From positions 34,364,714 to 34,428,713 of the forward strand of contig CM056743.1 in NCBI GenBank assembly GCA_029851415.1: a stretch of DNA of 64,000 nt. Direction: 5' to 3'. The translations under genes and the position numbers were made by a program. This DNA comes from Eretmocerus hayati (taxonomy: Eukaryota; Arthropoda; Insecta; Hymenoptera; Aphelinidae). Below, piece after piece: positions 1-9,033 of this stretch. The notes beneath the pieces were generated by a model. That model saw only the letters and a program-made list of their open reading frames with translations. It was not told the DNA's origin and ran no database searches. Position 1 is the stretch's first letter. Each line of letters begins with the position of its first letter.

Positions 1-2
1 TG

Positions 3-92
3 GACGCCAACAACTCCTTCATTTCCAACGGCAAACGATCCATCTTATCACCGAACATTCAACAGTCCGCACTCTACAAAACTCCGACGTAA
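3..92 (+). CDS. Possible 3' end of a viral gene cut by the window edge
   Basis: An open plus-strand frame runs from the window edge to a TAA at 90-92, giving about 29 residues without a recognisable domain. It would converge tail-to-tail with the 38K-like gene and overlap its last 45 bases, an overlap style seen elsewhere in this block. Too short to identify, and it may be chance. Confidence 0.25.
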   Translation, partial: DANNSFISNGKRSILSPNIQQSALYKTPT

Positions 93-980
93 CAACTTCA
101 AACTGGGATTAGGAACCTGAGGCACGACGACGTGGGTATACTCGTCGGTAGCGTTTTCAACTGTATCGTCGATCAATACGCAACGCTGTATACGAAACTT
201 GTCAAACTCTTTAAAGGTGTACAAATGTAGAGGGTTCTTGACGGCTCTCCGATTTATGTCTCCGTCGTGAGTGACTATCAGATCGAACAATCCGTGGACT
301 CTCCTAGTTTTGTATCGTGGCGGAGCTATTTCGGCTGCTCGCCGCGTCAATTTGGTAACGTTCGGAAAGACGTGTTCGGAATTTCCGTGCGACCAGAGCA
401 CGACGAAACTGTTCTCCAGAGTGTCCAACGAGTTCAGAGTTTCCACCGCACCGTCTACAATGTTGCAATCGTCGTCTATACAAGTCTCGTCCAGATCGAA
501 CACGAACACCGTCACCGGAACTCGGTTGCTCAGATTACTCTTGCACAATATATCGTCGGCGAGAACGAACGCCTCCGCGACGGATGTATCGTTCGGACAC
601 TTTACCACGTGTGTAGAATTGATAACTAACGGCTCGTCATCGGGCCAAATGACGCACCTGAGATCCCGATAACCGGCTTTATACTTGTACCTGGTACATT
701 CCGTACTGCCGGAACGATCGGCCACAGTTTCGTCCAATAAACTCGTGCGCGTCACGCAGGACGACGACCCCTCCGACCGTTCCGGAGGTTTATAAAACGG
801 TATTATCGGCAGCTCCACGCGCACTGTTAGTTTCTCCGAACCGTTCGATAACAGCACGGTGGGATACATGATCTCTCTCGTACGATCGTGAGTAAAATCT
901 AGAGACGACATAACAGCGTAGTCTTTACCGACCGACAGTTTTTTACAAGTTTCCAGATAACGCGGGTGACACACCAGCAT
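48..980 (-). CDS. 38K: 38K-like HAD-superfamily protein (baculovirus Ac98 / nudivirus 38K family)
   Basis: This 310-residue protein carries a complete HAD/CTD-phosphatase-type core in its C-terminal half. Motif I is FDLDET at about residues 161-166 with both aspartates, motif II is LWSHG at about 195-199, and motif III is VLIDD ending at about 272. This architecture matches the 38K family, a core gene of baculoviruses and nudiviruses needed for nucleocapsid assembly, where it is thought to act on the DNA-condensing protein P6.9 (family knowledge). The N-terminal 150 residues have no motif I recognise. The ATG is at 980 and the TGA at 48-50. The start overlaps the divergent gene at 979 by two bases. 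In baculoviruses 38K is divergent from lef-5, but the neighbour here does not show the LEF-5 zinc ribbon. The frame is intact. Another HAD phosphatase is the main alternative. Confidence 0.72.
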   Translation of the reverse strand: MLVCHPRYLETCKKLSVGKDYAVMSSLDFTHDRTREIMYPTVLLSNGSEKLTVRVELPIIPFYKPPERSEGSSSCVTRTSLLDETVADRSGSTECTRYKYKAGYRDLRCVIWPDDEPLVINSTHVVKCPNDTSVAEAFVLADDILCKSNLSNRVPVTVFVFDLDETCIDDDCNIVDGAVETLNSLDTLENSFVVLWSHGNSEHVFPNVTKLTRRAAEIAPPRYKTRRVHGLFDLIVTHDGDINRRAVKNPLHLYTFKEFDKFRIQRCVLIDDTVENATDEYTHVVVPQVPNPSLKLLRRSFVECGLLNVR

Positions 981-2169
981 GATGAACAGACGCTTCGTCG
1001 ATCGAGTCGAATCCGTACCAACGCAAAAGTTTATGGAGCGTGTTATGTTGGAGGAGGATTTCGTGAACGAGTACGAAGTTTCGATAGACTACCGTTGGAG
1101 CTTGGACGACGAGGGAGAAGAGAACGAGATCCCGAATCTGAGTGATCTATATTGTCATTACAATTTCAACACCAGATCCTTCGTACGATCGTCGTACGAA
1201 CGTATCTACCGACACACTCTAGCAACGTCCGGTAGCTTCGGAACGAACCGATTGATCAACGTACGACTGTCCTCGTTCGGCGATCCCGAAGAAGATGACG
1301 GCGAGAACGAAGAAGAAGAGCGTTTGTTCATAGTGCGCTTGGATACGTCCGACGGGAACATGGATCGAGTTCGCGGAACGTCGAAAGTAAAAACTCTGGT
1401 CGATCGCTCGTTCGGAGTGAAAGAGACTCTCGCTTCCGAGTACGCTTGGTCTCAAACCGGATCGACGGTTCGCGTAGGCCGTAGAGCCGACAAAGAAAGA
1501 CACGTCAAATCGATGTATTTTCATTACGACGGTGTCGTTCTTGTGATCAAAGAACGTAGATCTTCGAAATGGTTCAACCTGAATTGCGAAACGGAGAAGG
1601 ATTTGCGTTCGATCTCTATGCATCGCGATTCCATATCTTTTTTAGAGGAGAGCTACGCGAGACTGCGAGACGATCACCGTAGGACAATACTCGCGTTCGC
1701 GGAGTTACTAGAATCGTCGTACGAGAAAAAAACGAGTATAGATTCAAAGGAGATTTTGATTCCGATAAAACACGAAGCGATAGAGTTTCAACGTTCAGTG
1801 GAACGCGACTACTCTGAAGAAAAAAATTTCGATCTAGCTATTTTCCTGGACGAAATCAACGCGAGTTTCGATTTGACTAGCAACGAGCGTTGCGACAACG
1901 GTAGATTGAAACTGATCGAGTATCATCAGATATTATCAAAAGCGACTCTGTTGTACGAACGCGACGCGTACGGTCTGATAGACTTGTGCGTCAACACTCG
2001 CAGCGAGTGTTGGACTTTTGCCATTTCCGCTAAATTTCGACGCGGTGTGAGTTTGGTCAACAAACGCATCGAATTCGGTCCGAGCAACGAATTACATGAG
2101 AAAGATGTACTCGAATATCTCGGATTCGACGAGTTTCGAAAACGAAAACTACGTAGAACCGAAGTCTAA
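979..2169 (+). CDS. Viral protein of unknown function, 396 aa
   Basis: I do not recognise this 396-residue protein. It starts at an ATG that overlaps the start of the divergent 38K-like gene, so both promoters must lie inside the opposite coding region. It is charged, with an acidic stretch near residues 95-113 (DPEEDDGENEEEER) and many arginines. No signal peptide or membrane segment is visible. Cysteines are scattered and do not form a zinc ribbon, which argues against LEF-5 despite a position next to 38K. Its 3' end overlaps the following gene by 74 bases in another frame. Codon and base use match the rest of the viral block, and the frame is intact. Confidence 0.75.
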   Translation: MMNRRFVDRVESVPTQKFMERVMLEEDFVNEYEVSIDYRWSLDDEGEENEIPNLSDLYCHYNFNTRSFVRSSYERIYRHTLATSGSFGTNRLINVRLSSFGDPEEDDGENEEEERLFIVRLDTSDGNMDRVRGTSKVKTLVDRSFGVKETLASEYAWSQTGSTVRVGRRADKERHVKSMYFHYDGVVLVIKERRSSKWFNLNCETEKDLRSISMHRDSISFLEESYARLRDDHRRTILAFAELLESSYEKKTSIDSKEILIPIKHEAIEFQRSVERDYSEEKNFDLAIFLDEINASFDLTSNERCDNGRLKLIEYHQILSKATLLYERDAYGLIDLCVNTRSECWTFAISAKFRRGVSLVNKRIEFGPSNELHEKDVLEYLGFDEFRKRKLRRTEV

Positions 2170-3328
2170 CAAGAGCTTCGTGCTGACCGTCCACGATTCG
2201 GATTTTGACGAAGACGCAGAAGGAGAAAATCCCACGGAGCACGTTTACGATGTACCTCGACACGAAGGCGAGATTGGAGCGATTCCCGTCGCTCACGCCA
2301 ACAACACTGATCGTTTGGGACCGTTGCCGGAAATACCGACGACGACTCTGAAATACGTCGATCCGAATCCGGGAAAATGGACAGCCAGGATTCTAAACGG
2401 AAACGTTAACGATAAAAATCCGCCTATTAGTCGTTCTGAAATACCGCTGTCGCTCAAACTCAAGATAGGCGTTACTATTGTCGGCACTCTACTGTTCGTA
2501 GTTTTCGTTTTTCTATTGTGGCGTCGCACACCTCAGTACGGTATAAACGATCCGAGAGATGCGGGCGATTGCAGCGTATCCTACGTCGCGTCGTCGGCAA
2601 ACTTTCCGACGGCGCGTAGTAAAGAGACGGCTCGCGTTCTGAACCGAGAAAAACTGACGCTGATGGAAGACGAGCATTTCGACAATTTACCGAACGGCTT
2701 CGAAGTAGTGTCGGAACATTTCGAAATGTTGTACCGATCTCTACTGTTCCGTTCATCGTATTCCGATCTCTACGTTTCTCGTGACGATGCTGTACGCTTC
2801 GTAACGTCTAAATTACGTTTATTCTCGTTCAGAACGATCGCTGTCAACGACACTCGGTTGCTACAAACTATGTGTCGGTTCAAACGTAAGATGATCAAGG
2901 TGGATTCGTTTCTCGACAAACTTTTCGGCTACGGCAGAGTGGAAAAATTATTGGACTCGAAACCCGTGGAATATTCGTTTTCGAGCGATAGTGACGATTC
3001 GTCTTGGATCGTCGTGTATATGAAAAGTTTCCTGCCCAACTTTACGTGCTGGTTCAAAAACGACGACGCGCTGCGCAACGTTTTGAATATAATAGACGGC
3101 ACTGTCGATTTCGATAGATCCGGCGATTTGGAGATCGATCTGGACAATTGCCATTCCGAATTGTTGCGGTTCATCGTGTCGTGCTCGTCGTTCGACCGGC
3201 GCGACAGATGTAAAAAATTATCTCAATTATTCTACGAGAAAATCACCAACAACGACACGAACACTTTTGTATTCGACAAATATTTATTGAATAATTATAA
3301 AATACTGTACAATTATAAGAAAGAATAA
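2096..3328 (+). CDS. Viral single-pass membrane protein of unknown function, 410 aa
   Basis: A 410-residue protein with one clear transmembrane helix at about residues 124-142, rich in Val, Phe and Leu and followed by WRR. The N-terminal 120 residues are acidic and proline-containing (LPEIP, DPNPG). The C-terminal ~265 residues form the larger domain with a few cysteines. There is no cleavable signal peptide, so it is probably anchored by the internal helix with the arginine-flanked side cytoplasmic or nucleoplasmic. The start at 2096 lies 74 bases inside the upstream gene, and no later methionine is available before the membrane segment, which supports this start. The stop TAA lies within an AATAAA at 3324-3329. 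I cannot assign it to a known PIF or envelope family. Confidence 0.75.
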   Translation: MRKMYSNISDSTSFENENYVEPKSNKSFVLTVHDSDFDEDAEGENPTEHVYDVPRHEGEIGAIPVAHANNTDRLGPLPEIPTTTLKYVDPNPGKWTARILNGNVNDKNPPISRSEIPLSLKLKIGVTIVGTLLFVVFVFLLWRRTPQYGINDPRDAGDCSVSYVASSANFPTARSKETARVLNREKLTLMEDEHFDNLPNGFEVVSEHFEMLYRSLLFRSSYSDLYVSRDDAVRFVTSKLRLFSFRTIAVNDTRLLQTMCRFKRKMIKVDSFLDKLFGYGRVEKLLDSKPVEYSFSSDSDDSSWIVVYMKSFLPNFTCWFKNDDALRNVLNIIDGTVDFDRSGDLEIDLDNCHSELLRFIVSCSSFDRRDRCKKLSQLFYEKITNNDTNTFVFDKYLLNNYKILYNYKKE

Positions 3329-3350
3329 ATATACATATATTACATACATT

Positions 3351-3782
3351 ATGTCTGCTGAATATTTTGTCTTTTACACATCGACCAACATGATACCTCT
3401 GGGCGTATTCGACGATGAGATCGCTGCCGACGCTTTCGACGAAATTGTCGGGATGTCTTCGGCAGTTGGTGTGTCGAAATTGCTAGGCACCGTGTGGACG
3501 CTCGAAAGGGGGGCCGTTCTGGTGGATCGCGAGCCGGGCGACGAAGCGTCGCGTTCGATACTCGAAGACGTGATAGAAGTTTTACGTATGATATGTAACG
3601 CTCGAGAACGCTCTTTGCGCGATCGCACCGAGAAAGGATCGTGCCCGAGTGGTAACGGTCGTTCGGACGCTCCGTCGATCGTCGTCTACCTTCCGAAGAT
3701 GTTCGATGACAAGTACGAAGAGTGTAAATTTCAAAAACTCGTATTATCGTTGTCGTCGACGCTAAAAGTGAGATTCCATTAG
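3351..3782 (+). CDS. Viral protein of unknown function, 143 aa
   Basis: A 143-residue protein beginning 22 bases after the previous stop. It is soluble-looking and mixed alpha/beta in appearance, with no signal peptide or membrane helix. A 191-codon frame lies opposite (3349-3924), but its arginine-rich, low-complexity product looks like a shadow. The plus frame also fits the tail-to-tail arrangement with the gene ending at 3801. Function unknown. Confidence 0.6.
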   Translation: MSAEYFVFYTSTNMIPLGVFDDEIAADAFDEIVGMSSAVGVSKLLGTVWTLERGAVLVDREPGDEASRSILEDVIEVLRMICNARERSLRDRTEKGSCPSGNGRSDAPSIVVYLPKMFDDKYEECKFQKLVLSLSSTLKVRFH

Positions 3783-3800
3783 TACACGGTAGCACGCGTT

Positions 3801-4553
3801 TCACCGGCATTCGAACTCGCTCGTGACTCTGTAGCAGTCTGTACACACTTTCGGCACGTCTCTCACTTTCAAACGTACGACAGAGTATCGCCTCCTCGTT
3901 TTCGACGGCGTACGAACGTACCAATCTTGTTTCGTCTCCTTGTCTTTCTGATACCTAACGTACCAGTTGACTTTTTTCGTCGCGCACTTATTCGGATGCT
4001 TGATCAGAACGAGCGTAGATTTCTTCCCGTCGTTCAATTTCTGTATGATCTGACGGTTGGACATTTTTTTCACCGAGGTGAAATCCACCACAACGTTATC
4101 CATCTCCTCGAGATACACGTCGGCAGATTCGTCGTAGTCCATTATGGTCATCGTCGTCTGATCGATTTCCGACGTTTCGTCTAATTCGCCCGAGAGCATC
4201 ATATCGTTGACGTCTTTTTTCGTATATAATTTGACAGGTTTTGCGGAAACTACATTCGAAGCACCGCGAAAGTTCTCCTTCTCGACCACATCCGTCGTAG
4301 TCGCAGTTAACGCTCGCAACTGTACGAAAGCTTCGCCGAACACGTTACTCTTGTCGTACTCGTCGAATATAGTATCGTACATAAGACTACCGTCACGATC
4401 GAAATAAGTCGTAGTGGGTGTCGAAGGTTTACGTTCGATCGCATCGTTAACGGTCGCGATAGTAGTGGTCGTCGGTTCGGGAGATTGCGGAGGCGTATAA
4501 TCGGGAGATCTTGGCTCGTAGTGATCATGAGTAACGCCAAACGTAGGAGACAT
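3801..4553 (-). CDS. Viral protein of unknown function with proline-rich N terminus, 250 aa
   Basis: A 250-residue protein. The N terminus (residues about 10-35) is rich in Pro, Ser and Thr, with SPDYTPPQSPEP and a run of threonines. The middle is acidic, and the C-terminal 75 residues are strongly basic (KDKETKQ, KTRRR) and hold the cysteines, including a CTDC pair near the end. The basic, cysteine-containing tail could bind nucleic acid or a metal, but a full zinc ribbon (two CxxC pairs) is not present. The start at 4553 overlaps the divergent DNA ligase start by 27 bases. It converges on the gene ending at 3782 with only 18 bases between. No family assigned. Confidence 0.65.
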   Translation of the reverse strand: MSPTFGVTHDHYEPRSPDYTPPQSPEPTTTTIATVNDAIERKPSTPTTTYFDRDGSLMYDTIFDEYDKSNVFGEAFVQLRALTATTTDVVEKENFRGASNVVSAKPVKLYTKKDVNDMMLSGELDETSEIDQTTMTIMDYDESADVYLEEMDNVVVDFTSVKKMSNRQIIQKLNDGKKSTLVLIKHPNKCATKKVNWYVRYQKDKETKQDWYVRTPSKTRRRYSVVRLKVRDVPKVCTDCYRVTSEFECR

Positions 4554-5639
4554 GATTCTATGATGAGTAATTTGGAATCTGTCGTCGATCGTCTCCCGGA
4601 CAGGACTAACGCTGTCGTATCGACGTTGTTAGAGAACGTCTCCTCGATCGACACTGACAGCGTTGATGTCGACGCGAACGGTTTTATTCTTCCCGTACGA
4701 GGACCGATGTTGGCAAAAAAAATCACCTCCTACGATAATTTGAAAAGTTGGTGCGGAGGCGGCGGCGCGTGGTCGTTCGAAGAGAAGTACGACGGTGAAC
4801 GAGCGATCGTAGCCGTCGGTCCGAACGTCGTCGGCGAGATGATCGTATACTCGAGACACCTAAAACCGTTGCCGGTTCTCGGCGTGAACCGTATCAGCGT
4901 GCGTTCGACGGTGAACGCTGTCATGGACGCCGAGTTGGTGTGGTCCGAAGATCCCGATGGCGAACGCGTAGTACCCATATGCGACGTTCACGAACGACGC
5001 AAATTGTACGTCAACCTGCTCGTGTTCGATTTGCAATGGTATAAAAACGAACCGATCACGGAGAAACCGTTGACGGAACGTCGCGCTTTGTTGACCGCAC
5101 TGTTCTCGTCGTCCCTCGAAACGAACGGATGCGTGCGTTTGGTTCGTCACGATAGCGTGCAACGTAGCGAAGATCTGATCGAGAGGTTCGAAAAGCGTTG
5201 CTCGTCGAAAGAATATTTCGAAGGCTTCGTACTCAAACGAGACGATTCGCAGTACGCTGTCGATTTTCGTTCCAACGATTGGGTGAAAATGAAAAAATTC
5301 AATCTGAACGCTACGACGTACGAGCTCAAAGTCCTGAAAGTAGAAAAGGATCGTCTCGGTCACTTCGGGATACTAGTTTGCGGCACGTTGTGCGGTAGAA
5401 TCGTTTGCAGAGCCGTGAGCGGGTTGAGCGAACGCCACAAGAACATACTCGAGATACGTTGCGGTAACGTGGGACGAAGCGATCCTCGTCTTTCGGCTAC
5501 GCTCGTAGCAGACAAAGTGACAGCGTCCTTATCTTTACGACACCCGGTCGTTGTAGATATCCATCATCTCGACAAAGAGCGCGAGGAACGTATAAAAAAG
5601 AGTTCCCAACTCATACTCGGAACTAGTCACGATGGCTGA
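4527..5639 (+). CDS. lig: ATP-dependent DNA ligase
   Basis: This enzyme seals nicks in duplex DNA through a covalent lysyl-AMP intermediate. All nucleotidyltransferase motifs are visible, numbered from the ATG at 4527 (370 residues). Motif I is EKYDGER with the AMP-accepting Lys near residue 87. The VYSRHLK segment follows, then motif III DAELV, motif IV EGFVLK and motif V WVKMKK. An OB-fold-like C-terminal segment follows (YELKVLKV...). The N-terminal DNA-binding domain and zinc finger of cellular ligases III are absent, leaving a short ~70-residue basic leader, so this is a compact viral-type ligase. An in-frame ATG at 4485 exists, but MSNAKRRR at 4527 is more plausible. The start overlaps the divergent gene at 4553, and the end overlaps the next start (5632) by eight bases. 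Ligase genes occur in several nudiviruses (family knowledge). No damage is seen. Confidence 0.9.
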   Translation: MSNAKRRRHDSMMSNLESVVDRLPDRTNAVVSTLLENVSSIDTDSVDVDANGFILPVRGPMLAKKITSYDNLKSWCGGGGAWSFEEKYDGERAIVAVGPNVVGEMIVYSRHLKPLPVLGVNRISVRSTVNAVMDAELVWSEDPDGERVVPICDVHERRKLYVNLLVFDLQWYKNEPITEKPLTERRALLTALFSSSLETNGCVRLVRHDSVQRSEDLIERFEKRCSSKEYFEGFVLKRDDSQYAVDFRSNDWVKMKKFNLNATTYELKVLKVEKDRLGHFGILVCGTLCGRIVCRAVSGLSERHKNILEIRCGNVGRSDPRLSATLVADKVTASLSLRHPVVVDIHHLDKEREERIKKSSQLILGTSHDG

Positions 5640-7785
5640 TTCTAAACTGAAACGTAGAGCGGACGACAACGACGACGACGACGACGTCGAAGATACAGAG
5701 TTCAACGAAGGCGACTTGTTGAAGAAATTCTTGAAACGCTCGAAGTTAATTTCCAGATCGGCCGACAGAAAGATCAGTAACGTTACCATCGTACAACGTA
5801 ACGCTAGCGCCGGGAGTACGGAAAACGAACCGAACGACATCGCCAACAAAGACGTTCCGCTGACGGCCGCGAAAAAGAGCTCTTCGGTGAATTCTGCTCT
5901 CACCGTTAAAAGTTTGGAGTTGCTCAAATTGACCAAACGAGTTTACGATAATTGTTGTTGTGTACTGCTCGACGACGACGACGGCAACGAAGGAAACGAT
6001 GACGAGAACAGAGTCATCAATCGTATCGACAAAGTTCTGAGTTTTTACCAATGTCGCGGTGTGTCTATGATCCATCATTTGAAAGACCCGATCGGAGACG
6101 ACAGTATGATCGTTAACAAATCTTTCGGAAATCCGACAGAGTACAAGTACATAATATCGCAAAAGGAATCGGACGAAATGCCCAACGTTGGTTCTCGAAT
6201 CAAAGATCCTGAGCGCGGTAACACTCTGATGAAAATACTCAACATGTGGTTGACGCTTTGTGAGAAGAATAAGATTTATCTTTCGTTTCCACGCGAATAT
6301 TTCAAATTTTTTCTCAATTCATGGAAATTGTATTTGACGGACGAAGATTTTACAGTGAAGAAAAATTCTGCGACAAAAACCGCATCTTCGGGAGCAAAAA
6401 ATGTAAAAATATCGGCTCGCAATAATATATTTGCGGAATACGCTAAATCTCCGCGTAATTTTTCATCGATATTGTCTAAATCCGAAGAAGAAGAGATAGA
6501 TGCGGTCATGTTTATCAAAGATCACGATATTTTCTTACCAGAAACGTGTTATCTGCACCAAGCTGTGCCGGATTTTAAATCGGTATCGTATATGGAGAAT
6601 TATTCTATCGATTCGGAGCCGAGTGTGGACGAAAATTATGCTCGCATCAGCTTGCAAGAGGACGTCGAACGACACGCCGTTATAAAATTAACTCCGACCG
6701 CCGTGTACTTGTGCCAGAACGGAGCGTGTCACATCGCCCCGCCGCACGTTTGTAAAGACGTGCCCATCGACGTGCTCAATCAACTGATCAACATGGGTAT
6801 ACTGTACGTTAATTTGGAAGCGATAATTCGATCGAGCGGCTCGAAACCTACTAGATTCGTCGACGTTTGTTCGATAAAGATGAAGGTGGCAAACGGCGCG
6901 TTGGATACGACCAGATGCGAATCTACCGTGAAAGAAAATCTAGCAGCGTACGAGGGTAAAACGGAACGTAACATATTGGACATGGAGTATCCGGAGCGTT
7001 TGGTCTTTCTGAAGAAATTGGGGCTCAACACCACGGATATTATACGCGATGTCGGCTCGACTACCGGTTCGTATCTGCACAGTTATATACGAAAACATAT
7101 TTCGGATCCCAACAAACCGTGCTACAAATACCATTCGGGGCCGCACAAAGCCGTGATCGTGGGATACGATCGCAATTCTGTATATATCGCGTACCGAGTC
7201 GACGCGAATAAATTATCCGTCAAGACTAAACAACCCGTGCACGGTCAAGTGGCGGAAATTCTTTCGAGCGTCATCATGAATTCTAAAAATTTGCTGTTGG
7301 AACACGAGAAGAGTGAATTGTCTGCGTGCCCCAACGAATGCGTCGTATTCACCAGACACAAGAAGGAGAAATCGCAAAAATGGTCCGTCGTCGACGCTCC
7401 GAAGGAGAACTTCAACGCGTTGTCGTTGGGCATACTCGTCAAGTTCAGTCTTTACATGAAAGAGATATCCGTCAAGTCTAACGAGCGTGTTTCGCTCGAC
7501 AATACCATCGAGCCGGACGACGTGACTTTGGAGAGCGAGTATCGCGACGTGCACGAAGAGACGACGAGCGTCAAAACGTCAACCGAGATCAAGAAACTCA
7601 ACAATCTGAGCAACATCATAGGTTCGAGCGATCCGGAGACCCTGTTCAAACTGTTGAGTAACTCGGGTCAAATAGAAGCTCTGATCAAGAAAATTACGGA
7701 GAGCAACAACTCTTTGACAGTCGCCGCTAACGGTTGTTGTGTCGACGAAAAGAAAATTCTCAATGATTATGATGATGATTGTTAA
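5632..7785 (+). CDS. Large viral protein of unknown function, 717 aa
   Basis: The largest open frame of the block encodes 717 residues. The N terminus is basic then strongly acidic (DDNDDDDDVEDTE, residues about 13-25), and a second acidic stretch (LDDDDGNEGNDDEN) lies near residues 117-130. The C-terminal half contains alternating hydrophobic strands (KAVIVGY, YIAYRV) and several cysteines. The protein ends in NDYDDDC. No signal peptide, membrane helix, P-loop or polymerase motif is visible. The start overlaps the ligase stop by eight bases, suggesting tandem expression with the ligase. An AATAAA lies 15 bases after the stop (7800-7805). The acidic tracts would suit a nuclear DNA- or histone-contacting protein, but that is only inference. 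Confidence 0.8.
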   Translation: MADSKLKRRADDNDDDDDVEDTEFNEGDLLKKFLKRSKLISRSADRKISNVTIVQRNASAGSTENEPNDIANKDVPLTAAKKSSSVNSALTVKSLELLKLTKRVYDNCCCVLLDDDDGNEGNDDENRVINRIDKVLSFYQCRGVSMIHHLKDPIGDDSMIVNKSFGNPTEYKYIISQKESDEMPNVGSRIKDPERGNTLMKILNMWLTLCEKNKIYLSFPREYFKFFLNSWKLYLTDEDFTVKKNSATKTASSGAKNVKISARNNIFAEYAKSPRNFSSILSKSEEEEIDAVMFIKDHDIFLPETCYLHQAVPDFKSVSYMENYSIDSEPSVDENYARISLQEDVERHAVIKLTPTAVYLCQNGACHIAPPHVCKDVPIDVLNQLINMGILYVNLEAIIRSSGSKPTRFVDVCSIKMKVANGALDTTRCESTVKENLAAYEGKTERNILDMEYPERLVFLKKLGLNTTDIIRDVGSTTGSYLHSYIRKHISDPNKPCYKYHSGPHKAVIVGYDRNSVYIAYRVDANKLSVKTKQPVHGQVAEILSSVIMNSKNLLLEHEKSELSACPNECVVFTRHKKEKSQKWSVVDAPKENFNALSLGILVKFSLYMKEISVKSNERVSLDNTIEPDDVTLESEYRDVHEETTSVKTSTEIKKLNNLSNIIGSSDPETLFKLLSNSGQIEALIKKITESNNSLTVAANGCCVDEKKILNDYDDDC

Positions 7786-7797
7786 AAAAAATATACT

Positions 7798-9033
7798 CTA
7801 ATAAACTAGTGAATTATTGTCAGATTCTTTTGCATTTTCTTCACCACCCTTATTGTTTCCCCGTTTACTGACAAAAGTATTCACGTCTTCTATGAGCGAG
7901 TGTATGGACGGATTGTTCAAAACTTCCAACACGAAATCCATGGAAAGCAAGTAGTAGCGCTCGTTGTCGATAATATCGGAGACGAATTTGTCTAGTATAC
8001 TTTTGTATATGTTGTATCTGAACCTTCTCAAACTTTCTATATTGAGACGTTTGGCGAACGTAGTGACGAGATTGTTCACTCGAGATTCTTCGCACGGATC
8101 GGTTAGCATGCGTACCATAGGGTTGACCGAGTTGTAATTGTGGTATATCGTAGACGACAATACTTTTCCGGATTTCGATTGAGAGTGTCTGGTGATGAGT
8201 CGCGTTTGTACGAGCGAATTTATCGTGTACCCGATAGTTTGAAATCCCAACGACAGTATACCGACATCGCCCGCGACGGGCAACGGTCGACTGACTTGTA
8301 TGACGATCAACAACATGACGGATATGTTGACCAACATGATGCTGCTCGGGCACAATAATTTATCGCTGCATATCATGAGTTGGAACAACTGATCGATCAG
8401 GTACAAACCTCGAGTCGCGTCAGTGTCGTTCATTTCCTCTCGCACGCGCTTCTTGATCGATTCGTCTTTTATTTGATCGTAAAACTCGTAACATTTGCCT
8501 CCTACGCGCGCCGTAGCGTCTTGGTATTTCAGACTGCCGCCGGTAAGATCGTCGTTCTCCGAGAGTAGCGAATATTTTCGTATCGAATTGAAATTGACTC
8601 CGGATTGGTACGCGTCGTTGACCTGCACGTCGATATCGAGGCTCGCAAAATCCACCGTGGCGTTGGACATTAGGAAGGCCAATTTCTTCAACTGTTCGAA
8701 TTTATTAATCTCTTCTGACGATACGTTTTTCGAACGCGACTCGTCGGTCACTCTCTTCATAATTTCCGTCAATTTTGTGAGAATTTCGCTCTGTCGCGAC
8801 GGCGGTGTTTCGAATATGAGTATGGCTAAATTGCGACAAGTTTCTAGATCTGATTCCGAAATTACTCTCGTGTGTCGACTCGTACCGTCGGATCGAGTCA
8901 CCACGACGTTGGGTATGGCGATAGGCACGTCTATCAGGATATCTTTGTCGTTCTTTTTACGTTTGGTACCGTCGCCAAACGACAAACCGTCGTTCGTCGA
9001 ATGTCTACGTTTAAAGCATTTGGACAATTCCAT
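7798..9033 (-). CDS. Viral protein of unknown function, 411 aa
   Basis: A mostly helical 411-residue protein starting at the ATG at 9033; the open frame extends upstream only through a GTG. The basic N terminus contains KRKKNDKD near residues 26-33, a plausible nuclear localisation signal. One hydrophobic stretch around residues 250-275 (IMLVNISVMLLIVI) could be a buried helix or a membrane anchor. The start lies 23 bases inside the end of the upstream gene (9011-9505), so the two probably form a unit. It ends 12 bases from the convergent 717-residue gene. The size and helical character would fit a structural protein such as a capsid component, but I see no diagnostic motif. Confidence 0.75.
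   Translation of the reverse strand: MELSKCFKRRHSTNDGLSFGDGTKRKKNDKDILIDVPIAIPNVVVTRSDGTSRHTRVISESDLETCRNLAILIFETPPSRQSEILTKLTEIMKRVTDESRSKNVSSEEINKFEQLKKLAFLMSNATVDFASLDIDVQVNDAYQSGVNFNSIRKYSLLSENDDLTGGSLKYQDATARVGGKCYEFYDQIKDESIKKRVREEMNDTDATRGLYLIDQLFQLMICSDKLLCPSSIMLVNISVMLLIVIQVSRPLPVAGDVGILSLGFQTIGYTINSLVQTRLITRHSQSKSGKVLSSTIYHNYNSVNPMVRMLTDPCEESRVNNLVTTFAKRLNIESLRRFRYNIYKSILDKFVSDIIDNERYYLLSMDFVLEVLNNPSIHSLIEDVNTFVSKRGNNKGGEENAKESDNNSLVY

Noticed and set aside
979..2169. Identity as LEF-5 because it is divergent from a 38K-like gene
   Set aside because: The expected C-terminal zinc ribbon with two CxxC pairs is absent and the protein is longer than usual.
3349..3924. 191-codon minus-strand frame overlapping two better genes
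   Set aside because: Its product is arginine-rich with shadow-like composition, and it overlaps the plausible genes at 3351-3782 and 3801-4553.
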